Shown here piece by piece: positions 26,480-34,034 of a stretch of DNA of 39,612 nucleotides. A program made the translations under genes and the position numbers. The number at the start of each line of letters is the position of its first letter. Within the stretch, counting starts at the first letter, position 1. Where the stretch lies: positions 1 to 39,612 of the forward strand of contig CAZCQP010000024.1 in the NCBI GenBank assembly GCA_964500895.1, read 5' to 3'. The notes under the pieces are model-generated. The model saw nothing but the letters and a program-made list of their open reading frames with translations. It ran no database searches and was not told where the DNA came from. Source of the stretch: CAZCQP01 sp964500895 (GTDB taxonomy: Bacteria; Bacillota; Clostridia; Lachnospirales; JAISER01).

Positions 26480-26508
26480 ATTTTATTATTTATAGCATAA
26501 TGTGTCAA
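26480..26508 (-). promoter_or_regulatory. promoter of the LysM gene
   Basis: On the minus strand a perfect TTGACA (26503-26508) and TAAAAT (26480-26485) are 17 bp apart. A second TTGACA lies 17 bp upstream (26520-26525), which could serve an overlapping promoter with a poorer -10 box. The region is very AT-rich. Confidence 0.75.
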
Positions 26509-26560
26509 TTATAAATAATTGTCAATTGTTAAGATTTTTAACAGAATAGGCCAAATTTTT

Positions 26561-26594
26561 TAGCACTTTTTATTTTTTAGCACTTTTTATTTTT
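26561..26594. repeat. 17-bp tandem duplication across the end of the GlmU-like gene
   Basis: TAGCACTTTTTATTTTT occurs twice in direct succession (26561-26577 and 26578-26594). The second copy contains the stop codon of the GlmU-like gene (26587-26589). It looks like a recent slippage duplication in AT-rich DNA. Confidence 0.85.
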
Positions 26595-27723
26595 TAATTT
26601 TTTGTTTGCGTTGCCAGCCTGTTTTATTCACTTGTCTGGCCCGGGCAATGGCCAGTGCATTTTCCGGCACATCTTCCGTTAGCGTTGAGCCTGCCGCCAC
26701 ATAAGCCCCAGCTTCCACCCGCACAGGTGCCACCAGGTTTGTGTTGCAGCCTACAAATACATCGTCTTCAATAACTGTCCGGAATTTGTTGGCGCCATCG
26801 TAGTTTACTGTCACCGTGCCGCAACCAAAGTTGACCCCCTTACCCACATCACTATCACCAATGTATGTTAAATGGGAAGCCTTGGAACCGTCGCCAATAA
26901 CAGAATTTTTCACCTCTACAAAATCACCAATTTTGCAGCCTTCCCCTACTTTAGAATGGGGGCGTAAATAGGCGTATGGGCCAATGGATGTGCGGTTGCC
27001 CACTTCAGATTCCAGTATAACAGAAAATTCTGCTTTCACATCGTCCCCCAACCTGGAATCTGTAATTTTGGTATTGGGGCCTATGGAACAGTTTCTGCCA
27101 ATAACCACTTGGCCCTGTAAATAGGTACCTGGGTAAATGACTGTGCCGTCACCAATGGTTACATCGGGGCCGATGTATGTATTTTTGGGGTCTGGAATAA
27201 ATACCCCCCGCAGCATTTGGCGGCGGTTAAAACGCTCCATTAAAAGCGCCGTGGCTTCCGCCAGCTGGGCCGGGTTGCGTACCGGGGTAAACAGCGGGCT
27301 GGCTTCTGCCGACATGTCTTTCACAGCCTTGCCTGCCGCACTTAATCTGCCCGCCAATTGCTCCAAGGGCACATAGCCGTTGGCCAGCACTTCTAAAAGC
27401 GCATCCCCTTGAAACAGGTAGACACCAGGGGCAAAGATGGTGCAAGCGGTTCTGGAAGCCTGATGGGTGGCCAGACAAACATCCAGCATATCCTTTTCAA
27501 CTAAAGGCATGGGAACGGTAAAGATGATGACGTCCCCCAAATATCTGCCTTGGTTGGATATGGCGGCCATAAAGGCATCAAAACTATCTGCAAAATTCCC
27601 GGGAAAATCACAGGCTTCCTGGCCGTAAGCCTTTATCAGCGCATCTCTCATAAAAGACAATACAGGGGTGCCAAGGATGTGCAGCGTTTTTTTTGCCTCC
27701 GTTTCAAAAACAAATATTTTCAC
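26587..27723 (-). CDS. GlmU-like protein: intact acetyltransferase domain, degenerate nucleotidyltransferase domain
   Basis: The 378-residue protein is shorter than bifunctional GlmU (about 450). From about residue 165 it matches the left-handed beta-helix acetyltransferase half: NTYIGPDVTIGDGTVIYPGT, RPHSKVGEGCKIGDFVEVKNS, SHLTYIGDSDVG, TVNYDGANKF and NALAIARARQ, including the His, Tyr and Lys used for glucosamine-1-phosphate acetylation. The N-terminal half keeps traces of the uridyltransferase fold, but the LAAG-GTRM/S--PK nucleotide loop is absent and the GD-PL metal motif reads TVPMPL. UDP-GlcNAc formation by this protein is therefore unlikely. The start is a GTG with TGAGGTG 6 nt upstream. 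It is a single gene on the minus strand. Confidence 0.85.
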   Translation of the reverse strand: MKIFVFETEAKKTLHILGTPVLSFMRDALIKAYGQEACDFPGNFADSFDAFMAAISNQGRYLGDVIIFTVPMPLVEKDMLDVCLATHQASRTACTIFAPGVYLFQGDALLEVLANGYVPLEQLAGRLSAAGKAVKDMSAEASPLFTPVRNPAQLAEATALLMERFNRRQMLRGVFIPDPKNTYIGPDVTIGDGTVIYPGTYLQGQVVIGRNCSIGPNTKITDSRLGDDVKAEFSVILESEVGNRTSIGPYAYLRPHSKVGEGCKIGDFVEVKNSVIGDGSKASHLTYIGDSDVGKGVNFGCGTVTVNYDGANKFRTVIEDDVFVGCNTNLVAPVRVEAGAYVAAGSTLTEDVPENALAIARARQVNKTGWQRKQKIKK

Positions 27724-28040
27724 AGAAACACCTCATTGTCATCAATTCATGAAAACGATTATAACGGAAAGCATTTGAAATGGCAAGGCTTTAGAGCGTG
27801 TTTTGTAAATAAAACTTGCCTAAAATTGGCTGTTTTTCTGGCTGCCTGTGTTAAAAATTATTGCCTAACCGCTGGTTATGCCTGCGAATTTTTGCCCTTG
27901 CCAGCCAAAAAAAGACTCAATTTATACAAAGTTTGCATTGACCAAACCCACCCTAGAAGAAATTGCCCTATAACTGTCAATTTTTTTGGGGGCTATTCAT
28001 AGTATATGTTGAGAAGCCAAAAAAATGAGGAGGTTTACCT
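27724..28040. other. divergent intergenic region
   Basis: These 317 bp separate the GlmU-like gene (minus) from the Met-rich small gene (plus). The region is AT-rich. A TTGACC at about 27937-27942 and a TATAAC at 27968-27973 are too far apart to make a standard promoter, and CATAGTATA near 28000 resembles a sporulation sigma -10 element without a fitting -35. No gene is recognised. Confidence 0.5.
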
Positions 28041-28196
28041 ATGAATCCCATGTGCGGCAATAATATGATGCCTTTAATGCTCATGATGATGATGGGCGGC
28101 GGTGGCAACGAAAACATGATGATGATGCTCTTACTCATGATGATGATGCCCGGCGGCAACATGTACAAAGGCTTCGGTGCCTTTGAAGCCAACTAA
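28041..28196 (+). CDS. 51-residue methionine-rich small protein
   Basis: A short gene with a near-perfect ribosome site (AGGAGGT at 28028-28034, 6-nt spacer) encodes 51 residues, of which 18 are methionine. Met-Leu blocks (PLMLMMMM and NMMMMLLLMMMMPGG) are separated by a Gly4-Asn-Glu-Asn linker. The end, MYKGFGAFEAN, is ordinary and soluble-looking. The two Met/Leu stretches are hydrophobic enough to form a hairpin in a membrane or to aggregate. Short Met-rich proteins of this kind occur in Clostridia without known role. It stands 97 bp before two further Met-rich genes. It is too short for usual ORF cutoffs and might be missed. Confidence 0.85.
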   Translation: MNPMCGNNMMPLMLMMMMGGGGNENMMMMLLLMMMMPGGNMYKGFGAFEAN

Positions 28197-28293
28197 GCCC
28201 ATTTTACGGTAAACTAACCGCGGCCAAAGGCGCAGGGTGTAACCCTCCTTTTGGCCGCCAGCCCGGGTAATAGTTAGAATTTGGAGTGATGGT

Positions 28294-28794
28294 ATGGATT
28301 CTGCAAACACTTCTCAGGGCAATGGAAACATGCCCAACCAGTTTCAACAAATGTTGGACATGATGCAACTGATGCAAATGTTCGGCGCTAGTCCCCCCCA
28401 GGCGCAGGAACCCGGGCAACAGCCGTGGCACACCGAAGCGGCCGCTACAGAAAGCCCGGTTTTTTTTGATGACTACATTTATACACCGGAACTGAAATGC
28501 CTTAAAGCGGCTATTTCCCACCTGGAACCCCGGCATCAGCGGCCTTTAGCCCTGATGGTTAAAATGATTGAAATGCAACGGCTTGCCACCACCTTCGGCA
28601 CCACAGTTATGGGGTATACCAACCCGCAAAACCCCAACTGGCGACAAGAACTGTTGGTGTCTATCCGGGAATACATGCCCCCGGATAAAAAGCGCCAAAT
28701 CGACTGGCTGCTGCAAATATCCAGCATGTCTGATATGATGCGTATGATGAAGGAGGGATACGGCCGTGTCCATGAACCTGGAAACTTTATTTAA
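28294..28794 (+). CDS. uncharacterised Met-rich protein, paralogue of the next gene
   Basis: This 166-residue protein has no recognised family. Residues 13-31 form a Met/Gln-rich segment (QQMLDMMQLMQMFG), then a Pro/Gln-rich linker, then a helical domain from about residue 70 with AISHLEPRHQ and, 57 residues on, MPPDKKRQIDWLLQ. The same two motifs occur at similar spacing in the protein encoded next. A Met-rich DMMRMMKEG segment lies near the C-terminus. GGAG lies 7 nt before the start. It has no signal peptide. The last 29 bp overlap the next gene, so the two are translated together. Confidence 0.85.
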   Translation: MDSANTSQGNGNMPNQFQQMLDMMQLMQMFGASPPQAQEPGQQPWHTEAAATESPVFFDDYIYTPELKCLKAAISHLEPRHQRPLALMVKMIEMQRLATTFGTTVMGYTNPQNPNWRQELLVSIREYMPPDKKRQIDWLLQISSMSDMMRMMKEGYGRVHEPGNFI

Positions 28795-29050
28795 AAAAGA
28801 AGCCTTCCGCCATTTAAACCAAGACCAGCAGCAAACCTTCATAAACGCCATGGGCACCTTAAAAAACGCCACCCCAGCACAAGCAATGCCCGTGCTTTTG
28901 AGTGTTATCTCTACCATTCAAAAATCCAAGCCTTTGTCTGCCGCAGCCCAAAAGGAAATGATGGCAGCCATGATAGAAACTTTGCCCCCAGAGGATAAAG
29001 CCCGTTTTACCGCATTGTTGCAATGGTTTGAAAACACCCGACCTGTTTAA
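28766..29050 (+). CDS. uncharacterised small helical protein, paralogue of the preceding gene
   Basis: This 94-residue protein is predicted all-helical and has no known family. It carries AFRHLNQDQQ and, about 60 residues on, LPPEDKARFTALLQ, which match AISHLEPRHQ and MPPDKKRQIDWLLQ in the preceding protein; the two appear to be diverged copies of one domain. The GTG at 28766 has AGGAGGG 8 nt upstream and is preferred over the ATG two codons later (14 nt). It overlaps the preceding gene by 29 bp. Confidence 0.85.
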   Translation: MSMNLETLFKKEAFRHLNQDQQQTFINAMGTLKNATPAQAMPVLLSVISTIQKSKPLSAAAQKEMMAAMIETLPPEDKARFTALLQWFENTRPV

Positions 29051-29150
29051 TGAGGGCAGATGCTTACAATGGAAAAAACTTTTACACATAAATCGTGCCA
29101 AAGCCTCCACAATACAATCCATAAAGGACTGTAGCTGATAAGGGGTATAA

Positions 29151-29314
29151 GAACCTGTATTCAATAATGGGTTGCCCAAATTTGAAACAGCGATTTTTTG
29201 CCATTTGAGGCGTGGCGGCGCGGGCATAATAGAAGAATTATGGCAAGCCGCCACAACAAAGAATGGCGGAATAATCGCTTCAAAGTCGGGCGACAGCTTG
29301 TTGAATACAGGTTC
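29151..29314. mobile_element. MITE-like foldback element, copy 1
   Basis: The 164-bp element has perfect terminal inverted repeats GAACCTGTATTCAA (from 29151) and TTGAATACAGGTTC (to 29314), flanked by TAA on both sides (29148-29150 and 29315-29317) as a likely 3-bp target duplication. The interior continues as an imperfect inverted repeat, including GTGGCGGC/GCCGCCAC around CATAAT/ATTATG at the centre, so the whole element folds into a long hairpin. It has no coding capacity. A related copy lies at 36481-36641. Together with ~100 bp of unremarkable sequence before it, it fills the gap between the Met-rich genes and the Mur-ligase-like gene. Confidence 0.75.
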
Positions 29315-29347
29315 TAAAACAACAGCATGTACAATGGGGGTTATGGC

Positions 29348-29815
29348 ATGATTTGTGTAGAAATGTTCGGCATGGAAGACGGGGAGGCTTTAGCGGACAA
29401 GCTGCAAGCTTTGGGTAGGCTTGATGTAGGCACAACAAACCGTAAACTGGCTATTTTAAATGCCTTTGTACCGGACGCCCAGCGCACCATTGCCGGGCTT
29501 ACAGAAGCCGACATGCTTTTAGTGAACGCCGATGACCACCACCTGCACCGATTACTGGCGGAAAACAAAGCGCCCCTCATCACTTACGGCTTAAATTCCA
29601 AAGCCTGTGTCACTGCTTCCAGTGTGGAAATGGGGGCAGACGGCATTCAAACGGTTCAATGCTGTATACAGCGCAAACTTTTCACCTTTACCGGCGACAC
29701 GGTGGAGCAGCAGGAATTTGCCGTCTCCGGCCCGGAAAACGTCCACACCCTTTTAGCTTTTGCCACCGCCGCACTGCTTTGCGGCAACCCCATACTCGCC
29801 ATACAAGGGCGCTAA
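29348..29815 (+). CDS. Mur-ligase central-domain-like protein (fragmentary)
   Basis: This 155-residue protein recalls part of the ATP-binding domain of Mur ligases: VNADDHHLHRLLAENKAPLITYGLNSKA is close in pattern to the region of MurE/MurF where a conserved NADD is followed by a TYG strand. The P-loop GTTGKT that Mur ligases need is absent, and the protein is one third of normal length, so ligase activity is not expected. It may be a degenerate or repurposed domain. The ATG at 29348 has a GGGGG about 9 nt upstream; an in-frame ATG at 29327 lies just past copy 1 of the foldback element. The family call is tentative. Confidence 0.6.
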   Translation: MICVEMFGMEDGEALADKLQALGRLDVGTTNRKLAILNAFVPDAQRTIAGLTEADMLLVNADDHHLHRLLAENKAPLITYGLNSKACVTASSVEMGADGIQTVQCCIQRKLFTFTGDTVEQQEFAVSGPENVHTLLAFATAALLCGNPILAIQGR

Positions 29816-29938
29816 ATGGAATACAGTAATAAAACGGTGCCGCTCTTCATATAAATATGAAAACGGCCTGTTTCATGTCCGGCAACCGGCTTGAGGCTTG
29901 GCCACAGTTTTTCAGATGACAAGGGGGGCGTAAAGCGC

Positions 29939-30586
29939 ATGATTCAGGATGGTCTGTTTATAAGCAACAGGGCGGAAATTACAGGTACCATTGTATCGGA
30001 TTTTACTTTTGGCCACGAAATTTACGGAGAAGGGTTTTATAATTTTTTTATCGAAGTTCCCCGGCTTAGCCAGGTTTCCGATATTTTACCCATCACCATA
30101 TCCGAAAGGCTTTTAGACAAGCCGTCGTTGCCAATGGGTACCGTGGTGCACATAGACGGCCAAATTCGTTCGTACAACAATTATTTAGAAAACACCCGGC
30201 GCAACAAGCTTATTTTAACCGTGTTCACCCGGGAGCTGCAAATCCTTGAAGACGATGGTGCCAAAATGCCCAACAGCGTATATTTAAACGGCTTTATCTG
30301 CAAGCCGCCTGTGTACCGTTCCACACCTTTTGGTCGGGAAATTTCCGACATATTGCTGGCTGTGAACCGTTCTTATAATAAGTCGGACTACATTCCCCTC
30401 ATAGCCTGGGGAAGAAACGCCCGGTTTTGCGGAAAGCTGGCCGTTGGGGACAACATGGAGATTTGGGGCCGGATGCAAAGCCGCAAATACCAAAAAAAAT
30501 ATGATGACGGGCAAGTAGAAGAAAAAACGGCCTTTGAAATTTCGGTCTCCAAAATTGATTATGCGGTTAACCCACCACAGGAATAA
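29939..30586 (+). CDS. single-stranded DNA-binding-like protein (OB folds)
   Basis: This 215-residue protein resembles clostridial SSB-like proteins with two OB-fold halves. The second half (about residues 110-205) has NSVYLNGFICKPPVYRSTPFGREI, then IPLIAWGRNARFCGKLAVGDNMEIWGRMQS, matching the strand order of SSB (a phenotype strand, then WG--A and the G-L loop). The first half (about 10-105) has a weaker version (EITGTIVSDF and VVHIDGQIRSYNN). There is no acidic C-terminal DDxPF tail, so it is not the housekeeping SSB. The ATG at 29939 has AAGGGGGG 10 nt upstream. It may act in recombination or repair, but no context confirms this. Confidence 0.75.
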   Translation: MIQDGLFISNRAEITGTIVSDFTFGHEIYGEGFYNFFIEVPRLSQVSDILPITISERLLDKPSLPMGTVVHIDGQIRSYNNYLENTRRNKLILTVFTRELQILEDDGAKMPNSVYLNGFICKPPVYRSTPFGREISDILLAVNRSYNKSDYIPLIAWGRNARFCGKLAVGDNMEIWGRMQSRKYQKKYDDGQVEEKTAFEISVSKIDYAVNPPQE

Positions 30587-30602
30587 CCCCTGTATTTTAT
30601 GG

Positions 30603-30631
30603 TTGACATTTCCACCTGCCCACGGTATGAT
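30603..30631 (+). promoter_or_regulatory. promoter of the DUF6465-like gene
   Basis: A perfect TTGACA (30603-30608) and TATGAT (30626-30631) are 17 bp apart, 32 bp before the start codon of the small gene. With the terminator after it, the gene forms an independent transcription unit. Confidence 0.85.
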
Positions 30632-30663
30632 AAAAAAAACAGGCAGAATGGGGGGTTGAAACC

Positions 30664-30861
30664 ATGAAAACCAACTTATACATTGAACTCAATGGCCACC
30701 AGACCGATGACAAAAGCATTGTAGATCAAGTGAAGGAAGCCTGGAAAGCCATGGGCAACAAAATGAAAGACCTGCAAACGTTAGACATTTACTACAAGCC
30801 GGATGAGCACACCTGCTATTACGTGGCCAACGGCGAAGTGAAGGGCTCTATTCAGTTATAA
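30664..30861 (+). CDS. DUF6465-like small protein
   Basis: This 65-residue protein has the pattern of a family common in Clostridia (DUF6465): a first strand NLYIELNGHQ, a helix with IVDQVKEAWKAMGN, then DLQTLDIYYKPDEHTCYYVANGEVKGSI with a beta-hairpin end. Many relatives carry an additional Lys/Ala-rich N-terminal tail, which is missing here. No function is established. It has its own promoter and a GGGGGG ribosome site about 8 nt upstream. Confidence 0.8.
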   Translation: MKTNLYIELNGHQTDDKSIVDQVKEAWKAMGNKMKDLQTLDIYYKPDEHTCYYVANGEVKGSIQL

Positions 30862-30890
30862 GCCCCGCAGCAACCATACCGTACATACAT

Positions 30891-30931
30891 AAACCCAAAG
30901 GATTAGGGCGTAGTCCTTTGGGTTTTTATTT
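30891..30931 (+). terminator. intrinsic terminator after the DUF6465-like gene
   Basis: A perfect 12-bp stem, AAACCCAAAGGA (30891-30902) with TCCTTTGGGTTT (30914-30925), has an 11-nt loop and is followed by TTATTT. It ends the small gene and precedes the chemotaxis promoter. Confidence 0.92.
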
Positions 30932-30943
30932 GCCAAATTTCAG

Positions 30944-30972
30944 TTGACTTTAAGTAGTGTATTGTATACTAT
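30944..30972 (+). promoter_or_regulatory. promoter of the chemotaxis operon
   Basis: TTGACT (30944-30949) and TACTAT (30967-30972) are separated by 17 bp, followed by a 60-nt leader to cheA. A TATACT shifted by two bases gives a 15-bp spacer and is less likely. No sigma-D (flagellar) promoter was recognised. Confidence 0.7.
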
Positions 30973-31040
30973 ATTAAAGTAGTAATTCTGTTTATAAATT
31001 TGTTAATTTATATTTTTGTGCGTCAAAGGAGGTACCCGGC

Positions 31041-34034
31041 TTGCCGGAAGCAGACCAATACTTGCAAGAATTTATTGAAGAAGCCAAAAGCCACATCGAC
31101 AACGTAGAACAAGCCTTCCTAGACACCGAGCACTTCAGGCAAAACGAGACACTCATTCATGATGTTTTTAGGGCCATACACAGCATTAAAGGCACAGCGG
31201 GCTTCTTTCAATTGCCCCAGATTGTGTCTCTTTCCCATGCCATGGAAAATGTGCTGGGGCAAATGCGTACAGGGACTGTTTCATTAACAGACGATGCTTT
31301 AGATGTATTGCTCAGTTGCACCGATGTTTTAAAAAGCATGATTTATGATGCAGAAAACAGCAACCACGTAGACATTACCCATTACCTGAGCGGCTTGGAC
31401 GGCATTTTAAACCCAAAGGATGGGCAGCCTTTAGACGGTGTACCACAGACAACGGAAGGCCAAACAGACCAGGCTTCCCCTCCTCCCCTCCCAGTAAAAG
31501 AAAAATTTCGGCCCATACTGGAAAAGCAGGCCAAAAAAGGGCATCAGGTTTACCGCCTTTCCATCCCCTTTAACCTGGATTTTCCCCTATACGGGCAAGC
31601 CCCCTACAAGCTGTTTAGCGAACTGCAAGATGTGGGCGAAATTATAGATGCCACCTGCGATGGCGAAGAAGCCGAAAGTCTGGAACATATTGCCAAGGCT
31701 TTAGAAGCATTGGAAAAAGACCAAACCGTTACCCTGGAATTGTTGGTAACCAGCATTCTGGAGCCCGCATTGTTTAGTGAATCCGTGCAATTGCCCCTGG
31801 CTTACGTCGAACCTTTAGACATGACCAAGGTAAACCAAGCCCCGGCCAAAGCGGTTCCTCCGGTGGCAGATATACAGCCGGCCACTGCACAACCGGTGGC
31901 AACACAGCCTGCACCGGCCTCTGAAAAACCAGAAGCCAACACCCACCACATTAAGCCGGAAGAAACCATCCGGGTGCATGTGAAGCTTTTAGAAAACCTA
32001 ATGGCTTTGTCTGGCGAAATGGTGCTGGCCAGAAACCAGCTGCTCACCGCCTTTAAAAATAAAAACACCGAATCGGATACCATGGGCAAAATTTTGCAAA
32101 ACATAGACATTCTCACCAGCCGTTTGCAGGAAGAAATCATGCTCACCCGCATGCAGCCCATTGGCAACATTTTTAATAAATTCCCCAGGGTTATTCACGA
32201 AATTTCTAAAAACCTAGGCAAAGACATTGCCCTTAACATTGAAGGCAAAGAAATTGAGCTGGACAAAACCATGATTGAAAGCCTGTCCGACCCCATCATA
32301 CACTTGGTGCGCAATTGTGCAGACCACGGGCTGGAACCCCCTCACCAGCGGGAACAAGCAGGCAAACCCTTAAAGGGCACCATCACTTTGCGGGCATACC
32401 ATAAACGGGGGCTGGTGGCCATTGAAGTTTCCGACGACGGCAGCGGCATTAACGTGGCAGCTGTGAAGCAAAAAGCGCTGGAAAAAGGGCTCATCACCCA
32501 GCAAGAAGCAGACACCCTTACCGATGCGGAAGTTTCTCGGCTTATTTTCCTGCCCGGCTTCTCCACTGCCCAAGCCGTATCGGACATTTCCGGCCGGGGT
32601 GTGGGCATGGATGTGGTGTCCCGCAACGTGGAAAAGCTTGGGGGCACCGTAGACATTCACTCTGTACCCGGGGCAGGCACCGCCATCACCATGTTTTTGC
32701 CCCGCACGTTGGCCATTATGCAGTCCCTCATTGTGGGGGTGCTGAACCACCGTTTTGCACTGCCCCAAACCGGGGTGGTTCAGGTGGTGAACTTGACCAA
32801 AAGCAGCGGTGTTTCCAGGCTAGAGCGCATTCAAAACGCTTGGACGTTGCGGCTTCGGGGCCAGCTCATTCCCGTTATCCCTTTAAAAGATGTGCTGGAA
32901 CTGCCGGGTGAAACTTCCCCCACCGGCAAAGGCAAAGTGGTTATCATTAACGTGCTGAAACGGCAAGTGGGCTTATGGGTAGACGAGGTGTTCGACACAG
33001 AAGAAACCCTGGTTAAACCTTTGCCCGCCAGCTTAAAAGGCTGCATGGCCTACGCCGGGGTCACCATTATGGGGGACGGCAAAATTTCTTTAATTTTAGA
33101 CCCGGAAGGGCTGGCCAAAAAATACGGGATTTCCATGGCGGAAGAAGAAAAGAAAGTGGCAGAGGACAAAGCCCATACAGCCCAAGACCAAGAAGAGACC
33201 CAGGAAGCCCAAAGCATGATTATGTTCTGCTGTTCCGGCCCCGAACACTATGCGGTAGACATTAACATGGTGGCTCGGGTGGAAACCATTTTGGCTTCGG
33301 ATATTGAACACATCGGCGAAAAAATGTATGTGACCATTCGGGGCAAAACCATCCAGGTGATTCGGCCGGAAGACCATCTGCCTGTTCAGAGAAATGAATA
33401 TACTCAGCATAAACTAACGGTCATTATCCCCAACATGGTGAAAAGACCAGTGGGTATGCTGGTGGAAAAGATTATAGACAGCGTAAAAGCCCGGTTCGAC
33501 CTGGAATCTAACCAACTGAACACCACCGGCATCTTTGGCTCTATTTTGTACAACAACCGGATTGTGCTGGTGTTGAATATGTTTGAGCTTTTTGAAACGG
33601 CAGGTGCTGAGGCATCCAAGGAAGCAAAAGCTTCGGCAGCTTTAAATTTGCGGGTGCTTTTAGCAGAAGATACCCCCTTCTTTTTAAAGATTGAAGCCAA
33701 ATACTTGCAAGACGCAGGCTGCACCGTCACCACGGCGGAAAATGGCAAAGAAGCTTTAAATATATTAAAACAGCAGCCCCGTGGGTTCGACTTGATTGTG
33801 TCGGACTTGATGATGCCGGAAATGGGGGGCTTAGATTTTATTAAGCAAGCGCGCCAAATCCCAGATTGTGCACACTTGCCCGCCATTGCCCTTACCTCTA
33901 TGAAAGCGGATGCCTATGAGGTTCAGGCAGCAGAAAGCGGGTTCAATGCCTTTGAAAACAAGCTGCACAAAGACCACCTTTTAGAAACCATTCATAAACT
34001 TTTAAACAAACAAAAGGGGGTAAGCACCCCATGA
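31041..34034 (+). CDS. cheA: hybrid CheA histidine kinase with two CheW domains and C-terminal receiver
   Basis: This 997-residue chemosensory kinase has an Hpt domain (residues 1-105, phospho-His47 in FRAIHSIKG), a small P2-like domain (about 155-255) and a Pro/Ala linker. The dimerisation helices (about 305-375) and the HATPase domain (380-555) follow, with N-box IIHLVRNCADHG, G1 DDGSG, F-box GFSTA and G2 GRGVGMD. Then come a CheW-like P5 domain (556-695), an acidic linker, a second CheW-like domain (about 722-855) and a receiver domain (868-995). The receiver has E876/D877, phospho-Asp922, T952 and K974. The start is a TTG with AAAGGAGGT 7 nt upstream. It overlaps cheW by 4 bp. Receptor signals control His47 phosphorylation, and the fused receiver may act as a phosphate sink or a switch. 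Confidence 0.95.
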   Translation: MPEADQYLQEFIEEAKSHIDNVEQAFLDTEHFRQNETLIHDVFRAIHSIKGTAGFFQLPQIVSLSHAMENVLGQMRTGTVSLTDDALDVLLSCTDVLKSMIYDAENSNHVDITHYLSGLDGILNPKDGQPLDGVPQTTEGQTDQASPPPLPVKEKFRPILEKQAKKGHQVYRLSIPFNLDFPLYGQAPYKLFSELQDVGEIIDATCDGEEAESLEHIAKALEALEKDQTVTLELLVTSILEPALFSESVQLPLAYVEPLDMTKVNQAPAKAVPPVADIQPATAQPVATQPAPASEKPEANTHHIKPEETIRVHVKLLENLMALSGEMVLARNQLLTAFKNKNTESDTMGKILQNIDILTSRLQEEIMLTRMQPIGNIFNKFPRVIHEISKNLGKDIALNIEGKEIELDKTMIESLSDPIIHLVRNCADHGLEPPHQREQAGKPLKGTITLRAYHKRGLVAIEVSDDGSGINVAAVKQKALEKGLITQQEADTLTDAEVSRLIFLPGFSTAQAVSDISGRGVGMDVVSRNVEKLGGTVDIHSVPGAGTAITMFLPRTLAIMQSLIVGVLNHRFALPQTGVVQVVNLTKSSGVSRLERIQNAWTLRLRGQLIPVIPLKDVLELPGETSPTGKGKVVIINVLKRQVGLWVDEVFDTEETLVKPLPASLKGCMAYAGVTIMGDGKISLILDPEGLAKKYGISMAEEEKKVAEDKAHTAQDQEETQEAQSMIMFCCSGPEHYAVDINMVARVETILASDIEHIGEKMYVTIRGKTIQVIRPEDHLPVQRNEYTQHKLTVIIPNMVKRPVGMLVEKIIDSVKARFDLESNQLNTTGIFGSILYNNRIVLVLNMFELFETAGAEASKEAKASAALNLRVLLAEDTPFFLKIEAKYLQDAGCTVTTAENGKEALNILKQQPRGFDLIVSDLMMPEMGGLDFIKQARQIPDCAHLPAIALTSMKADAYEVQAAESGFNAFENKLHKDHLLETIHKLLNKQKGVSTP

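Noticed and set aside
27550..28002. Plus-strand 150-codon open frame
   Set aside because: More than a third is antisense to the GlmU-like gene; the remainder has no ribosome site and no recognisable domain.
27990..28015. Sporulation-type promoter (CATAGTATA) before the Met-rich gene
   Set aside because: The -10-like element has no matching -35 at the right distance; too weak to annotate.
28859..29254. Minus-strand 131-codon open frame
   Set aside because: It runs from inside the foldback element through an intergenic stretch into the antisense of a real gene, without start signals.
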